Positions 33,694 through 45,393 of a stretch of 64,000 nt of DNA are shown one piece after another. The stretch spans positions 51,316,384-51,380,383 of the forward strand of contig NC_037093.1 of NCBI RefSeq assembly GCF_002994745.2. The letters are read 5' to 3'. The stretch's first letter is position 1, and each line of letters starts with the position of its first letter. Both the position numbers and the translations under genes were made by a program. Below the pieces are notes generated by a model, which searched no databases, was not told the origin of the DNA, and was given only the letters and a program-made list of their open reading frames with translations. Origin of the DNA: Rosa chinensis (taxonomy: Eukaryota; Streptophyta; Magnoliopsida; Rosales; Rosaceae).

Positions 33694-36600
33694 ATGGCGG
33701 CTAGAAAGCTTGTTCGAGATTTGTTCCTCCACAGACAACCCCTTCTTCTTCTTCAGTCTCAACAACAGGTATGGTCCTCTGAACAAGTTGCCAATCAAAG
33801 ATTGAAACTTTCGGCTGTTTTATCATGTTATTTTGGATTTGACGTGGTTTTTGGCGGGTTGGGTTTTGCTGAGATAGGTTTCAGGCACGAAAATTCGATT
33901 GCTTTCTGCAAATGGGTATTGGGGAAATCGTCGATTCAGTGTCTTCAATGAGTTTTCCAAGCAGGTCAAGGAGGAAACCAATAAGTACTTCTCATTCTCT
34001 CTCTCACTCTATTCTACATTTGTAATATTCATTTGGGTGTATGTATTTAGTTGAGCTAAACAGTATATTATGGCAAATTAGATTGGACAAATATACCGGG
34101 CAGTCTAAAGTCTTGAACTTTTTTGGGTAAAATATGATATTTTGATTGGTTTACTTGTTAAGATTGGGTTGGTTTGCAAGTTGGAACACGTTATTGGTAA
34201 TAGCTAGAGTCCCCAGTCGATTGTGAAGTAAAGTTTGTGAATTTGCCTGTTTGTTTCTCGAACTTCAGACCTGTGCGGGATTGTTTTTCTGATCATGAAG
34301 TTTATAACTTTTGGTGATCACGATATGTTCGCATACTGATTACAACATTAAACTCAGTATCGTTTCTGTGGCTGCAGGAGTCAACAATTTAAAAAGACGG
34401 TCGAGGAACTGAAGGAGCAAGTGGAAGAGCTCAAGGGGGTGAAAGAAGATCTGAAAGTTAGGTAATTATGTGATATAATGACTTAATGCCATAAGAAATG
34501 TTAAAATTTTTAGTTATAGGCTGAGACATACCCTTGTATGTCAAGGCTGGTGGGCACTAGCCATGGCGGCTCTGAGATGATGAAATCGCGAATGCAGAAC
34601 GAAGCAGACAACGGAGCAGCTGTACAAGCACGTGGATGGTGTTTGGACAGAGGCTGAAGCAGCAGCAAAGAAGGTATCATTTCATAAAACTCTAAAATCT
34701 GCAGTGCTGCGTATACGTAGAAATCTGAGTGTGTGTGCGTTTGTGGACATAGGACTTTGTTAGAGGCTCTTTCTTGGATCTGTGTGTGTAACAATTGTGA
34801 GGCCCTTCTTATATATTTAAAGAAAAAAAAAAAAAAAACTCTTGCAATGGCTCCAATTTTCTAGACAAACATGTGTTTTTTGGTTATAATTTAGATTTAT
34901 GTGCAGTTGTGTGGCTGCATTCTTCTGCTATGCACCAGTTGTTATTGCCACTTCGGCAATCGGTCATAATTTATTATCATAAGATCTTGCATCTGTTCTG
35001 ATAATTATGTTTTCATTTGACAATTATGTGAACAGGTCTCTGCAAATGTAAAAGAGAAAATCTCGGCTGCCACAGAAGAGGTCTGCTTGTTTGTTTTAAT
35101 TTTTACCTTTTACATACTTTGATTGGTTGATACATTTCTGTCTATCTTTGTTTGTCCAATTTAGGTCAAAGGATCTTTTGGAATTGGGAAAGAGCAGGCT
35201 TCAGGGCCTTCTGGTGCTTCAGCTGATCATGTTGCTGATGAAAAAGATGGAAGCAAGGCCTCGTCCACTGAAGATAAACACCAGCACTCAGGGTCTAGTG
35301 ATACTGCAGAAACATTATTTGGAAAATTTAGGTCAAGGGTTTCTTCATCAAATGTTTCCTCTGTCTTTCATAGATTCAAGGAAGCAAAGTTTGTTGACAT
35401 GGCCAAAAAAGGATATGAGATTGTAAAGGATGAGTTAAATGGTAGTCCAAGTAAGAAAAAGCATCTAGGGTTTGACCCTTCTTCTATCCCACGAGTTGAA
35501 AGAAGTGCAACAAGCGACATTTCTATTGTACCCACCAAACAATCTCGTTGGAGCAAAAAGTGGGAGTCTTTCAGAATGAAGGTTAGTTTTTAATTTTTTA
35601 TGCATACACGAAGTATCATGAAGAAGTTCTATCTATTTGCCTCTTCTTATACGTGAAATAATTTTATTTCTCTCTTACATAGATGCAAGGGAATCCTCTA
35701 TTCAAGCGTATCAGTGGGATAAGTGAACCTGTTAAAATAAAAAGCGAAGAGGTATATAGTTGCAATCCAAATGTTCTTTTTCATCTTTAAATTCTAGTTT
35801 TTTCTTCATTTTGGTGAGAAGATGACAATTATCTTGTATCATTTACTGTTTCTATTTTTTGTAATACGACGCTGTTATGGATGCCATCATTTGTATTAAA
35901 GCGGGTAGGAAGGCATAATTACATGCTGTGTGTAAGAGAGAAATAGTTAAGAACTGCTTCAGATTGTTGTGATCTTGGCTTTCAGTTGTCCCTAATAGTT
36001 TTGTGTATACTACATCTCTTGGTTTACTGCATCATTTGTCCTTGTTGGGGTTGGCAGATCATTGATGACATGAAGGAACGCTGGGAAACTACTGATAGCC
36101 CATTAGTTCACAAAATTCAGGAGTACGCTTCTAAACCTTGGTTACTTGTTCTGCTCATTACTTATGAATTTGTTTCACCCTAAAGAGGTATTTGCAAAAT
36201 ATTTGAGTGCTTAATTTAGCCATCCTGTCTTTTACAGTATCAATGAAGCTATTTTTCAAGAAACAAATGCTGCAGCATCAATCAAGGAGATCCATGCCCG
36301 AGATCCGTATGATCATAGTGCCATTTCCCTTGTCATATTTATCTTATACTAAAATTACTTTATTAATTTCTTTTCCCATTGTAATGTTTTGGATGGATTA
36401 GATCTTTCTCTTTACCAGATTTTGTGGTAGAAGTTCAGAATGCGGTCAAACCTGTGTTAAATGCTTACATGAAGGTTAGAAATGGTCAATTTGTGGCACT
36501 TCACTTTTTTATTTTTCTCTCATGGTTTAATCTTCATCACAATGATAGAGTTTCTCTCCTTCATTGGAATAACAAAAACATTGTATCAACAGGGAGATAT

Positions 36601-37983
36601 TGAAACATTGAAGAAGTACTGTGCTAATGAGGTGATTGAGCGGTGTAAAGCCGAGCGTCAGGCTTTTCAAAGCCATGGCATCTTTTTTGATAACAAGGTA
36701 GGAAATTTTGCTTCTCCCCTGAAGATATTAGTATTTCCATGACAAATTTTGTTGCATTCAGTATTGACAAAATTATAAGAAGAACCCATGTTTATTGTTT
36801 TGTCTTTCAGTGTTGATCATATAACATTGATATTTGAGTCTGAAGGCTAGCCTTCGATAAAAGAATGAGAAGTAGAGTTAGAGGTATTAACTTAGGGAGT
36901 TGATATTCGATATGTTACAATAGAAATATTGCTATCCATATGTCTCTGCTGAAGCTAAACTATGAATAATAGTTAATCAATGTGTGTGATTTGGTAGGGG
37001 ACTTAACTAAGCTCCTTTCCAATTTGACACACTTTGATATGGTAGCCATATCATTTTATATCATGCTGTTTGCATGATGTGGAGAGCTGATTAAGGTTAC
37101 TAAATAACAGTTTTGCATGTTCTACTTAGTTGATTAAGGTTAAGGAGCAGATTTTGTCTACCTTCTGTTTTTCTTTGGTTGAAATGAGTGAGGGAAGCCT
37201 CTTCATGTTATGCTGTTTTTGGCATGGATATATCATCATCATGTTGCTAATAGATGGTTGCCTTTTGGGAGTGCAGATTCTACATATATCTGAGGTGGAT
37301 GTAAAAGAAACCAAACTGTTGGGAGACTCTCCGATAATCATTGTAACGGTAGGTATTTTCTCTTTTTTTCCTCAATTGCAACTGTTGTACAGAAGCTGAT
37401 AGTCTGATAGTGACGACTCTTTCCACAAACTTGTTGCAGTTCAAAACACAGCAAGTCTATTGTGTACGTGATAAAAATGGTGCAATAACAGAAGGCAGCC
37501 AGGTAAAAAACAATATTCATATATCTAAATGTGCTATTTTTCCTTACTTTGAGCAATGGTGAAATGTCTAAAAGCAAGCCCCAGAATGAATCTGAATCTT
37601 CAGTCTATCCCTTTGTTGGTGAAGACGTTTGACGATTTGGTTCAATCTCTATTGAGAACAGTAAAGTTATATAACGTCCTAAAGGATATAGTTTGGGTTT
37701 AGTTAGTGAGTTTGACCTTAAGTGCTTCTGCGTGGGTGGATCTTTGAACCATTCTTCTCTGTAAAAACATGTACTCTTTCTTCATTATCCTACTTATTAA
37801 AAAATTTATATGTACTTACCCATGCTTTGTGAAATCGAATTGTTTCATTAGGATACGATCCAAACCGTGTACTACGCCTGGGCCATGCAACCTTGGGATC
37901 CTGAAGAACTTCCTGAAGGTGCTCTTTTTCCCATATGGAGAGTGAGAGAGATGCAACAATTTGGAATTCAAGCCCTCATTTAG
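33694..37983 (+). CDS. TIM44: TIM44 mitochondrial inner membrane translocase subunit, 14 exons
   Basis: Exons are 33694-33768, 33878-33984, 34378-34461, 34598-34673, 35036-35080, 35165-35581, 35683-35751, 36058-36122, 36238-36306, 36402-36474, 36593-36697, 37277-37348, 37440-37502 and 37852-37983. All junctions are GT-AG and in phase (483 aa). The N-terminus [20 protein letters not shown] is a basic amphipathic mitochondrial presequence. A charged coiled coil follows ([20 protein letters not shown]). The C-terminal Tim44-like domain is complete (about residues 300-483: [28 protein letters not shown] ... [28 protein letters not shown]). TIM44 tethers mtHsp70 to the TIM23 channel on the matrix side for protein import. 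Confidence 0.96.
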
Positions 37984-38139
37984 TTGTTTACATAAACGCT
38001 GATCTTAACCGATGGATGTTGTATCATTTTTATTTTCCTGTGCTATCTCAACTTCTCTGGGTTTTGTGGTTCACTGCCAGGAAATTTTGTAGTATATTAT
38101 TTTAGTATGATCAATTCAATGTAGTTCTTTACAGAGAGC

Positions 38140-39340
38140 ATAAGTAAATCTAAATTCCTCCAAATTTCATTTTTGGGAGTGACAGATTTCATTCTGAACA
38201 AATAAATATTATCAATACAAATTCTTTGTTACTGCATACTGTGGATCACTTTATTTCATTCTGTTGCTCCATTGCAGGCCTTTGTTGTTCTCTTTTATTC
38301 TTTTCTTTGTGGGTTGGGAAGAATGGAAACTTGGTTTTCATATTTTCTATATGAAACGGAACAATCTATCTCCTTTTCTTGCTATGTTTTTTTTTCCAAC
38401 CACGCGACTGAAGAATATTTACAAGTTGCAGGAAAGGAAAATTAGATGCAGTGTACAATTGTACTGCACTAAAACAACTTTGGAGAATAGACAATAAGAA
38501 AGTAAAAACATCCATTCCCATCATCATATCATGAGGTAATTGGTTGAGGTTCTGAAACGTTATTTAGGAAATGCTCCTACTGAATAACTTATCCTTGGAT
38601 TTTTTTTTTTCCGATTTTCTTTCTTTTTTGACCTGGAAAGAAATGATCGAACTAGTTCCTATAGGATCATGACATTTTGCTTAGCACCCATATCGAAAAA
38701 ATACACACATCTCAGCAAAATGATTTCATTTTTTCATGAAATTTGAGACCATGGGGTTGATATTGGATTTGAGAATCGAATCAAGTACATGTACAAGCTG
38801 AGATTCTAGAATCATGCTGCTTTTTGTTCTCTCATTTTCTGTAAAGTCAAGCGCATGGCTTAAGAAGTAGGCTACTAATTCATGTAAAACGAATCCAAAA
38901 TCCAAAAGCTGAAGGAATATAATCTACCAGCTTACCCTACTATAAAAGATGCATCATGTCTCGGTTGAGGTAGGCTTCCACCAGCCAGAAAGGCTTGGAA
39001 GAGCTTCACTTCTAAACTACACAGCAAGCTCCACAACCGCAAAGCCATAAACAAATCCAGATATCAAGTCAAGCCCTCCACTACAATCTCTATTCGAGTT
39101 CAATCCTACAAGTTTCTTCAGCTATGCTTGAAGCGCAAACCATGTTTTCGCAAGAATTGTCGTAGCCTGCTTTAAAACAGGCATGCACATATTTATGTTG
39201 ATAAACTTTTTAAAGAGCCCGCTGTCTCCGAGCTAGTTGCCGAGCGTTGTCTCCACTAGCAAAGTGTGTGATCAAGCCTATTGCTGATCGCTCTGTACCG
39301 GAAGCAAGCAAGCAATCTCAATCTGCAGCTACTGAGAACT
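38140..39340. repeat. segmental duplication, left copy
   Basis: Blocks such as TTTTTGGGAGTGACAGATTT (38165 region), ATCTCAGCAAAATGAT, and ATTGGATTTGAGAATCGAAT recur in order at 41740-43000. The copied unit of about 1.2 kb covers the upstream region and most of a DUF761 gene. The left copy is degenerate. Confidence 0.85.
38956..39340 (+). pseudogene. truncated DUF761-family pseudogene
   Basis: From the ATG at 38956 the sequence parallels the intact paralogue at 42606. It is frameshifted early (TTGAGGTAGGC for TTGAGGCTGAGGC), lacks 11 bp in the FSLRFSQN region, has a TAA at CTGCTTTAAAAC, and lacks part of the CQQQKTP segment. Homology ends near 39340, so the C-terminal DUF761 motif is absent. 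Confidence 0.9.
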
Positions 39341-40187
39341 ATATTTTGTTCAAGTTAGTTTGCATCACAAAGAAGAGGTTTCCATGGCAATTACTTGGTC
39401 TTAGCCAAAACATTGTGATAAAAGACATTTGAAGATTTAACCTCTGCTTGATCACCAACATTAATGAGAAGAAATTAACTCAAGAAGAAATTATGTTTAT
39501 GCCTAGAGAAAAGTAACCAAAGTCTACTAGTTGATCTAGGTTTAAAAGCTCAGGACATGCAACTTGTCTCTTCTGCATCTCAGTCAAAACTCCTGTATTA
39601 CCAGTCACTGCCTTAGACTGAAGATTAAGTACATAAAACTTCCTTGAATCCTTGAAACATTCATCAGCCATCATCATTCATCATCATTGCAAGCTGATTA
39701 AATAAAAGTGATCAGTACACTAACTTTATGATCCGAGTGGAATGACATTTTGAAATTCAATTTAAACAGGTAATGTAAGAAAACATCTAGAGATCAACCT
39801 TGAGTAAGCATTTTCAAGTCGAATAGAACAAAAGAGAGGTGACAGAAGAACAGTAAAGAGGGGAACAGAAAGACATCATTAACTAAGAGAATTCTTGATA
39901 ATCTTAACTTTAAACAACAGGTCTCTCTTAAAAGTAATAACAATTCATGATTCACTCATATCCAATAAAACCCTTAAAAGCTTCAACCACAAAAAAAGAT
40001 TGCCACTTGTTTTATTAAAGAATTCAATATATCAGATGAACAACGTAAAGAGTTTTTTAAGAACAAGAATTACAGATTTACTAAAGAACAGAAATGTTCT
40101 GAAATACGTTAGGATGATAGCACCCCTACAAATGTAAAAGCTTGAAAGTTAAAAAATCAATGTCACTCCAACTTTGCTTCTTGATCT

Positions 40188-40823
40188 TCATCTATAGCCT
40201 ACAACAATAAAAGAGGTTCTTTTGTACGTTTTCACTAAAAAAAACAGAGAGAAGGAATTTTATGTTATATACATAGTTAATTGGGTTTCGAAATTGGGTT
40301 CAAGCCTTCCTACAGAAAACCACACATTGGAAAGGACTTGTCATTCCTAACCCTTGTCCTCATGAAACAAAAGAAAGGAATGCTTAGTTTACTGTTGCAC
40401 CAAAAAGTCTACTTTGACAGTAGAATTGGAACTCCAAACAATGCGGCATTCGCCAGGGAACAAAACAAACATAACAAAACTTGAGTAAAGGAAATCACCT
40501 TCTGGAAGCCAACCATAACTGCGGCGAGTGATGGAAAGCATGCAAGTCATCAAAGCCGAAGCTGTGGCAGTGTGGTAGGGCAGCATCGACTCCACACAGA
40601 AGCTCAATTCAACACGACACCTACAGCAGCAACCACAAATCACATCCTTTGAATGCTAATACAAAACATACTCTAATCTACTTGGTTACCTGAAAGCGGG
40701 AGATGATGTACGTTGCTTGGCTCCTACGCGAAACGGTGAGCGAGCAGCTTTCGCTTCAGTGGCGAACCGCGCCGCTGAGGCGCATGACCGGAAAATGGAT
40801 CTGCCGGCGGTTGAGGTGGCCAT
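40188..40823 (-). CDS. small mitochondrial protein, NOXY2-like, 3 exons
   Basis: Minus-strand exons are 40823-40690, 40620-40499 and 40198-40188 (88 aa); all introns are GT-AG and the frame is continuous. The N-terminus [20 protein letters not shown] is Ser/Arg/Ala-rich without acidic residues, a typical mitochondrial presequence. Exon 2 encodes the family core [20 protein letters not shown] then [19 protein letters not shown]. This core is shared by plant proteins annotated NONRESPONDING TO OXYLIPINS 2-like. The last coding exon is only 11 nt (Gly completion, Tyr, Arg, stop). Family members often have alternative 3' exons, so other C-termini are possible. The assignment is by remembered similarity. 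Confidence 0.82.
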
Positions 40824-40859
40824 TCGGAGGGTTTTAGGTATTCAAGTAGTATTCAGAGA

Positions 40860-41730
40860 CTTTGATGTGGCTAAACACGTACCCACAGCCCTAAACCTTG
40901 GGCTTTACGTTATTAAAAAAAAAAAAAAACCTTGGGCTTTACGAGGGTGTGTTCGGTCCAAGGCCAGTGCCAATTACGGCGACGGGAAAGTTGAGGTCGA
41001 AAGAGCAAGGGACATAGGTGAGGATGTGTGGATTAGTTGTGCAATATTGGTTGACAGGGTCAATCCCAATTAGCACTGAAAATTTGAGGGACAAAGAAGC
41101 TTTGGCATATCCAAGTGCAAGTGCAAATGCTGCAAAGAGAGACCACGATTTCGGCTTTCTTGGTCCTTTTCTATTTGCAGCTTTGGTTGTTCTTCTTGGA
41201 TTTGGTTTGATTCACGGATCTAGCTCTTGCTGGTTTGAGATGGTTCCCATTATTTCCAATGGTTGAGTGCAGGTTTTCACTTGCTGGGGTTTTTAACTTT
41301 TTGTCGTATTGATCATCATATCTGGTTGGTTGCAGATTTTTCACCCTTTGGCCACGTTTGGCATCCAGGTAAGGAATGGATTACAATAAGATTGGATTTG
41401 TATTAATGTTTTCATGTGTTTGGTATAAGAGGATTAGAGCTGGAATAGATAAGTACAAGAACCCAATGTACATTGGATTCGGACTTCTCGATCAACCCGA
41501 TTAGGATAATGGTTTTGTGTTCGATTTCGGGTTCGCGGCGGAGATGCAGACAATGATTAATTGTTTGAAGAAGGATAGTGGTCAATTGGTCAATATCCAT
41601 CCTTGAAGTTAGTTATAAACGATCCTGAACTGCTGTGCATATCCCACCTCTCCAACAGGAGTTGATATTCCTACGTACCCTGACAAGATTTAAATTTCCA
41701 ATCCTAGACTAATCTGAACCCACCAAACAC
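40860..41730. other. intergenic, no gene recognised
   Basis: This is the promoter side of the NOXY2-like gene (to the right of 40823), then sequence with a poly(A) run near 40914-40929. Open stretches at 40717-41073 and 41018-41266 show no domain. Confidence 0.4.
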
Positions 41731-42210
41731 CATTTCATTTTTGGGAGTGACAGATTTCATTATGAACAAATAAAAGAATACAAAATTCTTTTGTTACTGC
41801 ATACCGCGGATCACTTTCTTTCATTCTCTCAGATGAAATTTTTTTTTTCCCCTTCATTTCTAGGATAGAAAGAATGGCTTGGTTTTCATATCTTCTGTAA
41901 GAAATGGAACAATCGATCTATCTCCGTTTCTTGCCGTGCTTTTTTCCAACTACCCGACTGAATAATATTTACAAGTTGCAGGAAAGGAAATTAGATGCCG
42001 TGTGTACTGCTCTGAAACAATTTTGGTGAATAGACAATATGAAAGTACAAAGCATCCATTCCTATCATCATATCATCAGGTAATTGGTTGAGGTATACGT
42101 TCTGAAACTTAATTTATGAGATGCTCTTATACTGATCTTATCCTTGGATTTTTTTTTTTCCAATTTTCTTTACCCATACAGAAAGAAAAATACATACACA
42201 TATCTCAGCA

Positions 42211-42353
42211 AAATGATTAATGATGTGCCCAATACTATTTAGTCTAGTGGCATAAGTCTCCCATTTATAAGTGGGAGGTTGTGAGTTTAACTCACAAAAC
42301 TAGTTGTTGTATATGAATTATTTATTTGATTAAAAAAAAAATGATTGATGATG
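42211..42353 (+). mobile_element. tRNA-derived SINE with 15-bp duplication
   Basis: The short insert begins TGCCCAATACTATTTAGTC and contains an A-box-like TAGTCTAGTGGCATAAG and a B-box-like GTGAGTTTAACTC. It ends in a poly(A) run. AAATGATTAATGATG (42211-42225) and AAATGATTGATGATG (42339-42353) flank it. The left duplication copy near 38716 keeps the pre-insertion arrangement. Confidence 0.8.
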
Positions 42354-42605
42354 CGTATTTTTCATGAAATTTGTGGTCATGGGGTTGATATTGGATTTGA
42401 GAATCGAATCAAGTACATGTACACGCTGAGATTTGTGGCCATGGGATTCTCTCATTTTCTGTAAAGTGAAGCGCGTGGCTTAAGAAGTAAGCTACTACTA
42501 ATCCGTGTAAAATCCAAAAGCTGAAGGAATATAATCTAGCAGCTTAATTACCTTACTTAAAAGGAGCACCCAAGTGACCCAACACAACCTCTCCGCATCT
42601 CATTC

Positions 42606-43178
42606 ATGTCTTGCTTGAGGCTGAGGCTTCCACCAGCCAGAAAGGCTTGGAAGAGCTTCACTTCCAAACTACACAGCAAGCTCCATAAACGCAAAGCCAT
42701 CAACAAATCCAGAAATCGAGTCAAGCCCTCCACTACAATCTCTATTCGAGTTCGACCCTACAAGTTTCTTCAGCTACGCTTGCAGCGCAAACCACGCTTT
42801 TCGCTGCGCTTTAGCCAGAATTGTCGTAGCCTGCTTCAAAACAGGCATGCACATGTTTATGTGGACAAGCTCTTTAAAGAGCCTGCTGTCTCCGAGCTAG
42901 TTGCTGAGCGTTGTCAACAGCAGAAAACTCCACCAGCAAAGTGTGTGATCAAGACTATTGAGGATCGCTCTGTACCAGAAGCAAGCAAGCAATCTCAATC
43001 TGCAGTTGGTGAGAATAGCGAGTCTGAAGGAGTAACCAGTGCTGCAGATGATATGTGGGAGTCACTGGGATTTGCCTCCCCCCAGATGGATGGAATTGAT
43101 GAAAGAGCCGAGGAGTTTATAGCTCGGTTCAGGGCAGAAATGAAGGATCAGGAGACGTTGGCCCGTCGCCATTTGTAG
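42606..43178 (+). CDS. DUF761 (cotton-fibre-expressed-protein-like) protein, 190 aa
   Basis: This is a single-exon gene. The N-terminal 100 residues are very basic (MSCLRLRLPPARKAWKSF; repeated Arg/Lys/Ser). The middle has LFKEPAVSELVAERC. The C-terminus has the DUF761 signature: MWESLGFASPQ, then IDERAEEFIARFRAEMKDQE. No signal peptide or membrane segment is seen. Function is unknown for the family; it is plant-specific and often stress- or fibre-expressed. The ATG at 42606 is the first in frame and matches the pseudogene start. A TATA-like CTTACTTAAAAGG lies about 50 bp upstream. Confidence 0.88.
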   Translation: MSCLRLRLPPARKAWKSFTSKLHSKLHKRKAINKSRNRVKPSTTISIRVRPYKFLQLRLQRKPRFSLRFSQNCRSLLQNRHAHVYVDKLFKEPAVSELVAERCQQQKTPPAKCVIKTIEDRSVPEASKQSQSAVGENSESEGVTSAADDMWESLGFASPQMDGIDERAEEFIARFRAEMKDQETLARRHL

Positions 43179-43229
43179 TAAAAAGTTTGTAATGAAGAAC
43201 AGCTTTGAATAAATACAGTAGATTCTGTA

Positions 43230-45300
43230 CAGGGTGTCAATTCGACTTGCAAAATATAGATCGTGTGAATCCCAAAAGTAGGATTTGATAGCTAAATTTA
43301 TAAGCTATTGATTTTCCTTATTCTCCTGCAAATATGTCAATTGTAATATAGGGAAATAAGGGTCTCCCGCAGAGGATTAAATTAAACTAAAAGCTTCAAC
43401 AAAAGTCACAAAACGTGACTGCAGTTCCTACTGAACAGCAGTCGAAAAATAAACTAAAATCCTAACCAAAACAACCCAGAAAAATATGAAAATTTACAGA
43501 GACGTAGTAGACACACAAGGCGTCCAGCACAAAAAATTTGGGAATTTTTGGAGTTCATTTACTATGAAAGTAAAATACGTCAAAACAGAGAACAGAAGGA
43601 GAAACGAAACTGAGACAGATTTGAGATTGGTTGATATCAAGATGATGAAACTAGCTAGGAAGGAAGTATCCACCCCCAACAATCACACACAATACACTTT
43701 GTCCAATTTACTACCAATTAACTTAGTTGAAGACACTCAGATTGGCTCGGTACGCTTGAACACAACCTATTACTCTTTCTTACTTTGTACGCTAGGCAGG
43801 AAGTGCTCTACACCTAGACTATTCCCAAGCAATGCAACCTAAAGGTACGTTTATTAGATTAAACATGCAGAGATCATTAAGTTTGAAAAGAGTTTGAGCA
43901 ATCTCTAGGCATCGCAATTAACTTAGAGCCTTGCTAAACCTAGGGTTTTGTTTACTTGCTAGTGAAAACTACCAATTACTTCTCTAGACAATTTGAGGAA
44001 TCCAGCTATTGATCCAGGCATCAAACAATCAAAGTATTAGAACCCTATCATGCATACTAAGTAGGCCTCCAAAGCACACAAACATAGAATTCATCAATGA
44101 GAAATCGGTAAACAAAACCTCAACTATATTAATTGGAAAACAAATTGAATGTCAAAGCATGTTATGGATCATGTCTAGGGGCTTCAACTACCACCTAACT
44201 ACTGGAAATTTAGTTACACATAATTGGAATCAAAAACACAAAATAATGAAAAGGGAGGAAGAAGAAGAAGAGAGAGCTGCTGCAGATTGATCTCCTTTTA
44301 TATGCTTAGAGGTTAGGAAATCCAAAACCTAAAAGAATTAGGGTTCACGTGCATAGGTGGAGTTTTCCTATTGGCGTTTGAACTTGATGACTCGTTCCAA
44401 CCATTCACATCATGCCATTTGTCCATCATAAGTCGGAATATGAAGCACAAACTCGTCCTCGGGCTTCTTGGTGTGATTTGGGCCTCGAAACATAAATTCC
44501 CGTCCAACCTCAGATTCACGCGCAGCCTGACCTCTTTGTACTAAATCGGCCATAACTTCCTTTAGAAAAATGATATTGACAAGCCGTAAAAAAGATTCGG
44601 AAACTAGACATCCGAGGCTACCCATCAATATAAAGATCATTCTCTGGATCGTTCTGAGCTGGTCTCAGTGCTCTGTCGAAGTTAACTGATCTGCACAGGC
44701 AGATTTCCCGATTTTGCTTTTCAATCCCTCTTTTACTTCTTTTCTTCTTCTTTACTCTAAGATACCTATAAAACAAATAAACAAAGTAAATAACTAGAAA
44801 ATACACTAAACTAACAAAGAAAGTATGGAGATTAATGCTATTAACATCGCATAAATATGCTCTTAGGATTATGGGATTTCATGTACAAAATGAGGTTCTT
44901 AAATTTAAGTTGGGAACTACGTGCCCAGTTTACAGTTTGAAAGGGCTCTTCATGTTGACACATTAGAATAACCCAACACCAGAAGAAAAAGCTCTTGCAC
45001 TTTTGCTTTCAACAATTTATTCATAACAAACATAGTCCTTGGCAGGACCAGAACCAGGAACGTAATACTTCAATTCAAAGTAATTATATTACATAACTTG
45101 TTTCATGCCACTAAAAAAAAGTTAAACAACAATTGAAGGGAGTGAATGACAGCCTACCACCATTCAATCTTTGACAGCAACATAACTGCCAATTCCCCAG
45201 CATTTAGCTTAACAGTAATCAGACCTCACACTTAGATTAGCTTAAGAAATCACATTCAGATTCGCATACAAAGATGGCTCCTGCTAAGTATACTTTGCCA
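43230..45300. other. non-coding, repeat-like sequence; no gene recognised
   Basis: The stretch has features of retrotransposon internal or LTR sequence (for example TTAAACATGCAGAGATC and CGGCCATAACTTCC, which I associate with plant LARD/LTR repeats). No LTR pair or ORF was found. A GAA-rich tract lies at 44255-44275. The right end beyond about 45000 is likely the 3' UTR side of SLU7. Confidence 0.35.
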
Positions 45301-45393
45301 CAACTGATCCAAGAATGATCTGACCAAAATGACCCGATCTGATTCATGTAGGAGTTCAACTTCACCACAATTATAATATGACCCGATCTGAAT

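Larger units (their letters stand above)
41740..43178. repeat. segmental duplication, right copy
   Basis: This is the intact partner of 38140-39340. It carries the functional DUF761 gene and an extra SINE at 42226-42338 that is missing from the left copy. Confidence 0.85.

Noticed and set aside
40717..41073. 118-codon + strand frame
   Set aside because: It lies opposite exon 1 of the NOXY2-like gene, whose spliced frame is complete; the + frame has no domain.
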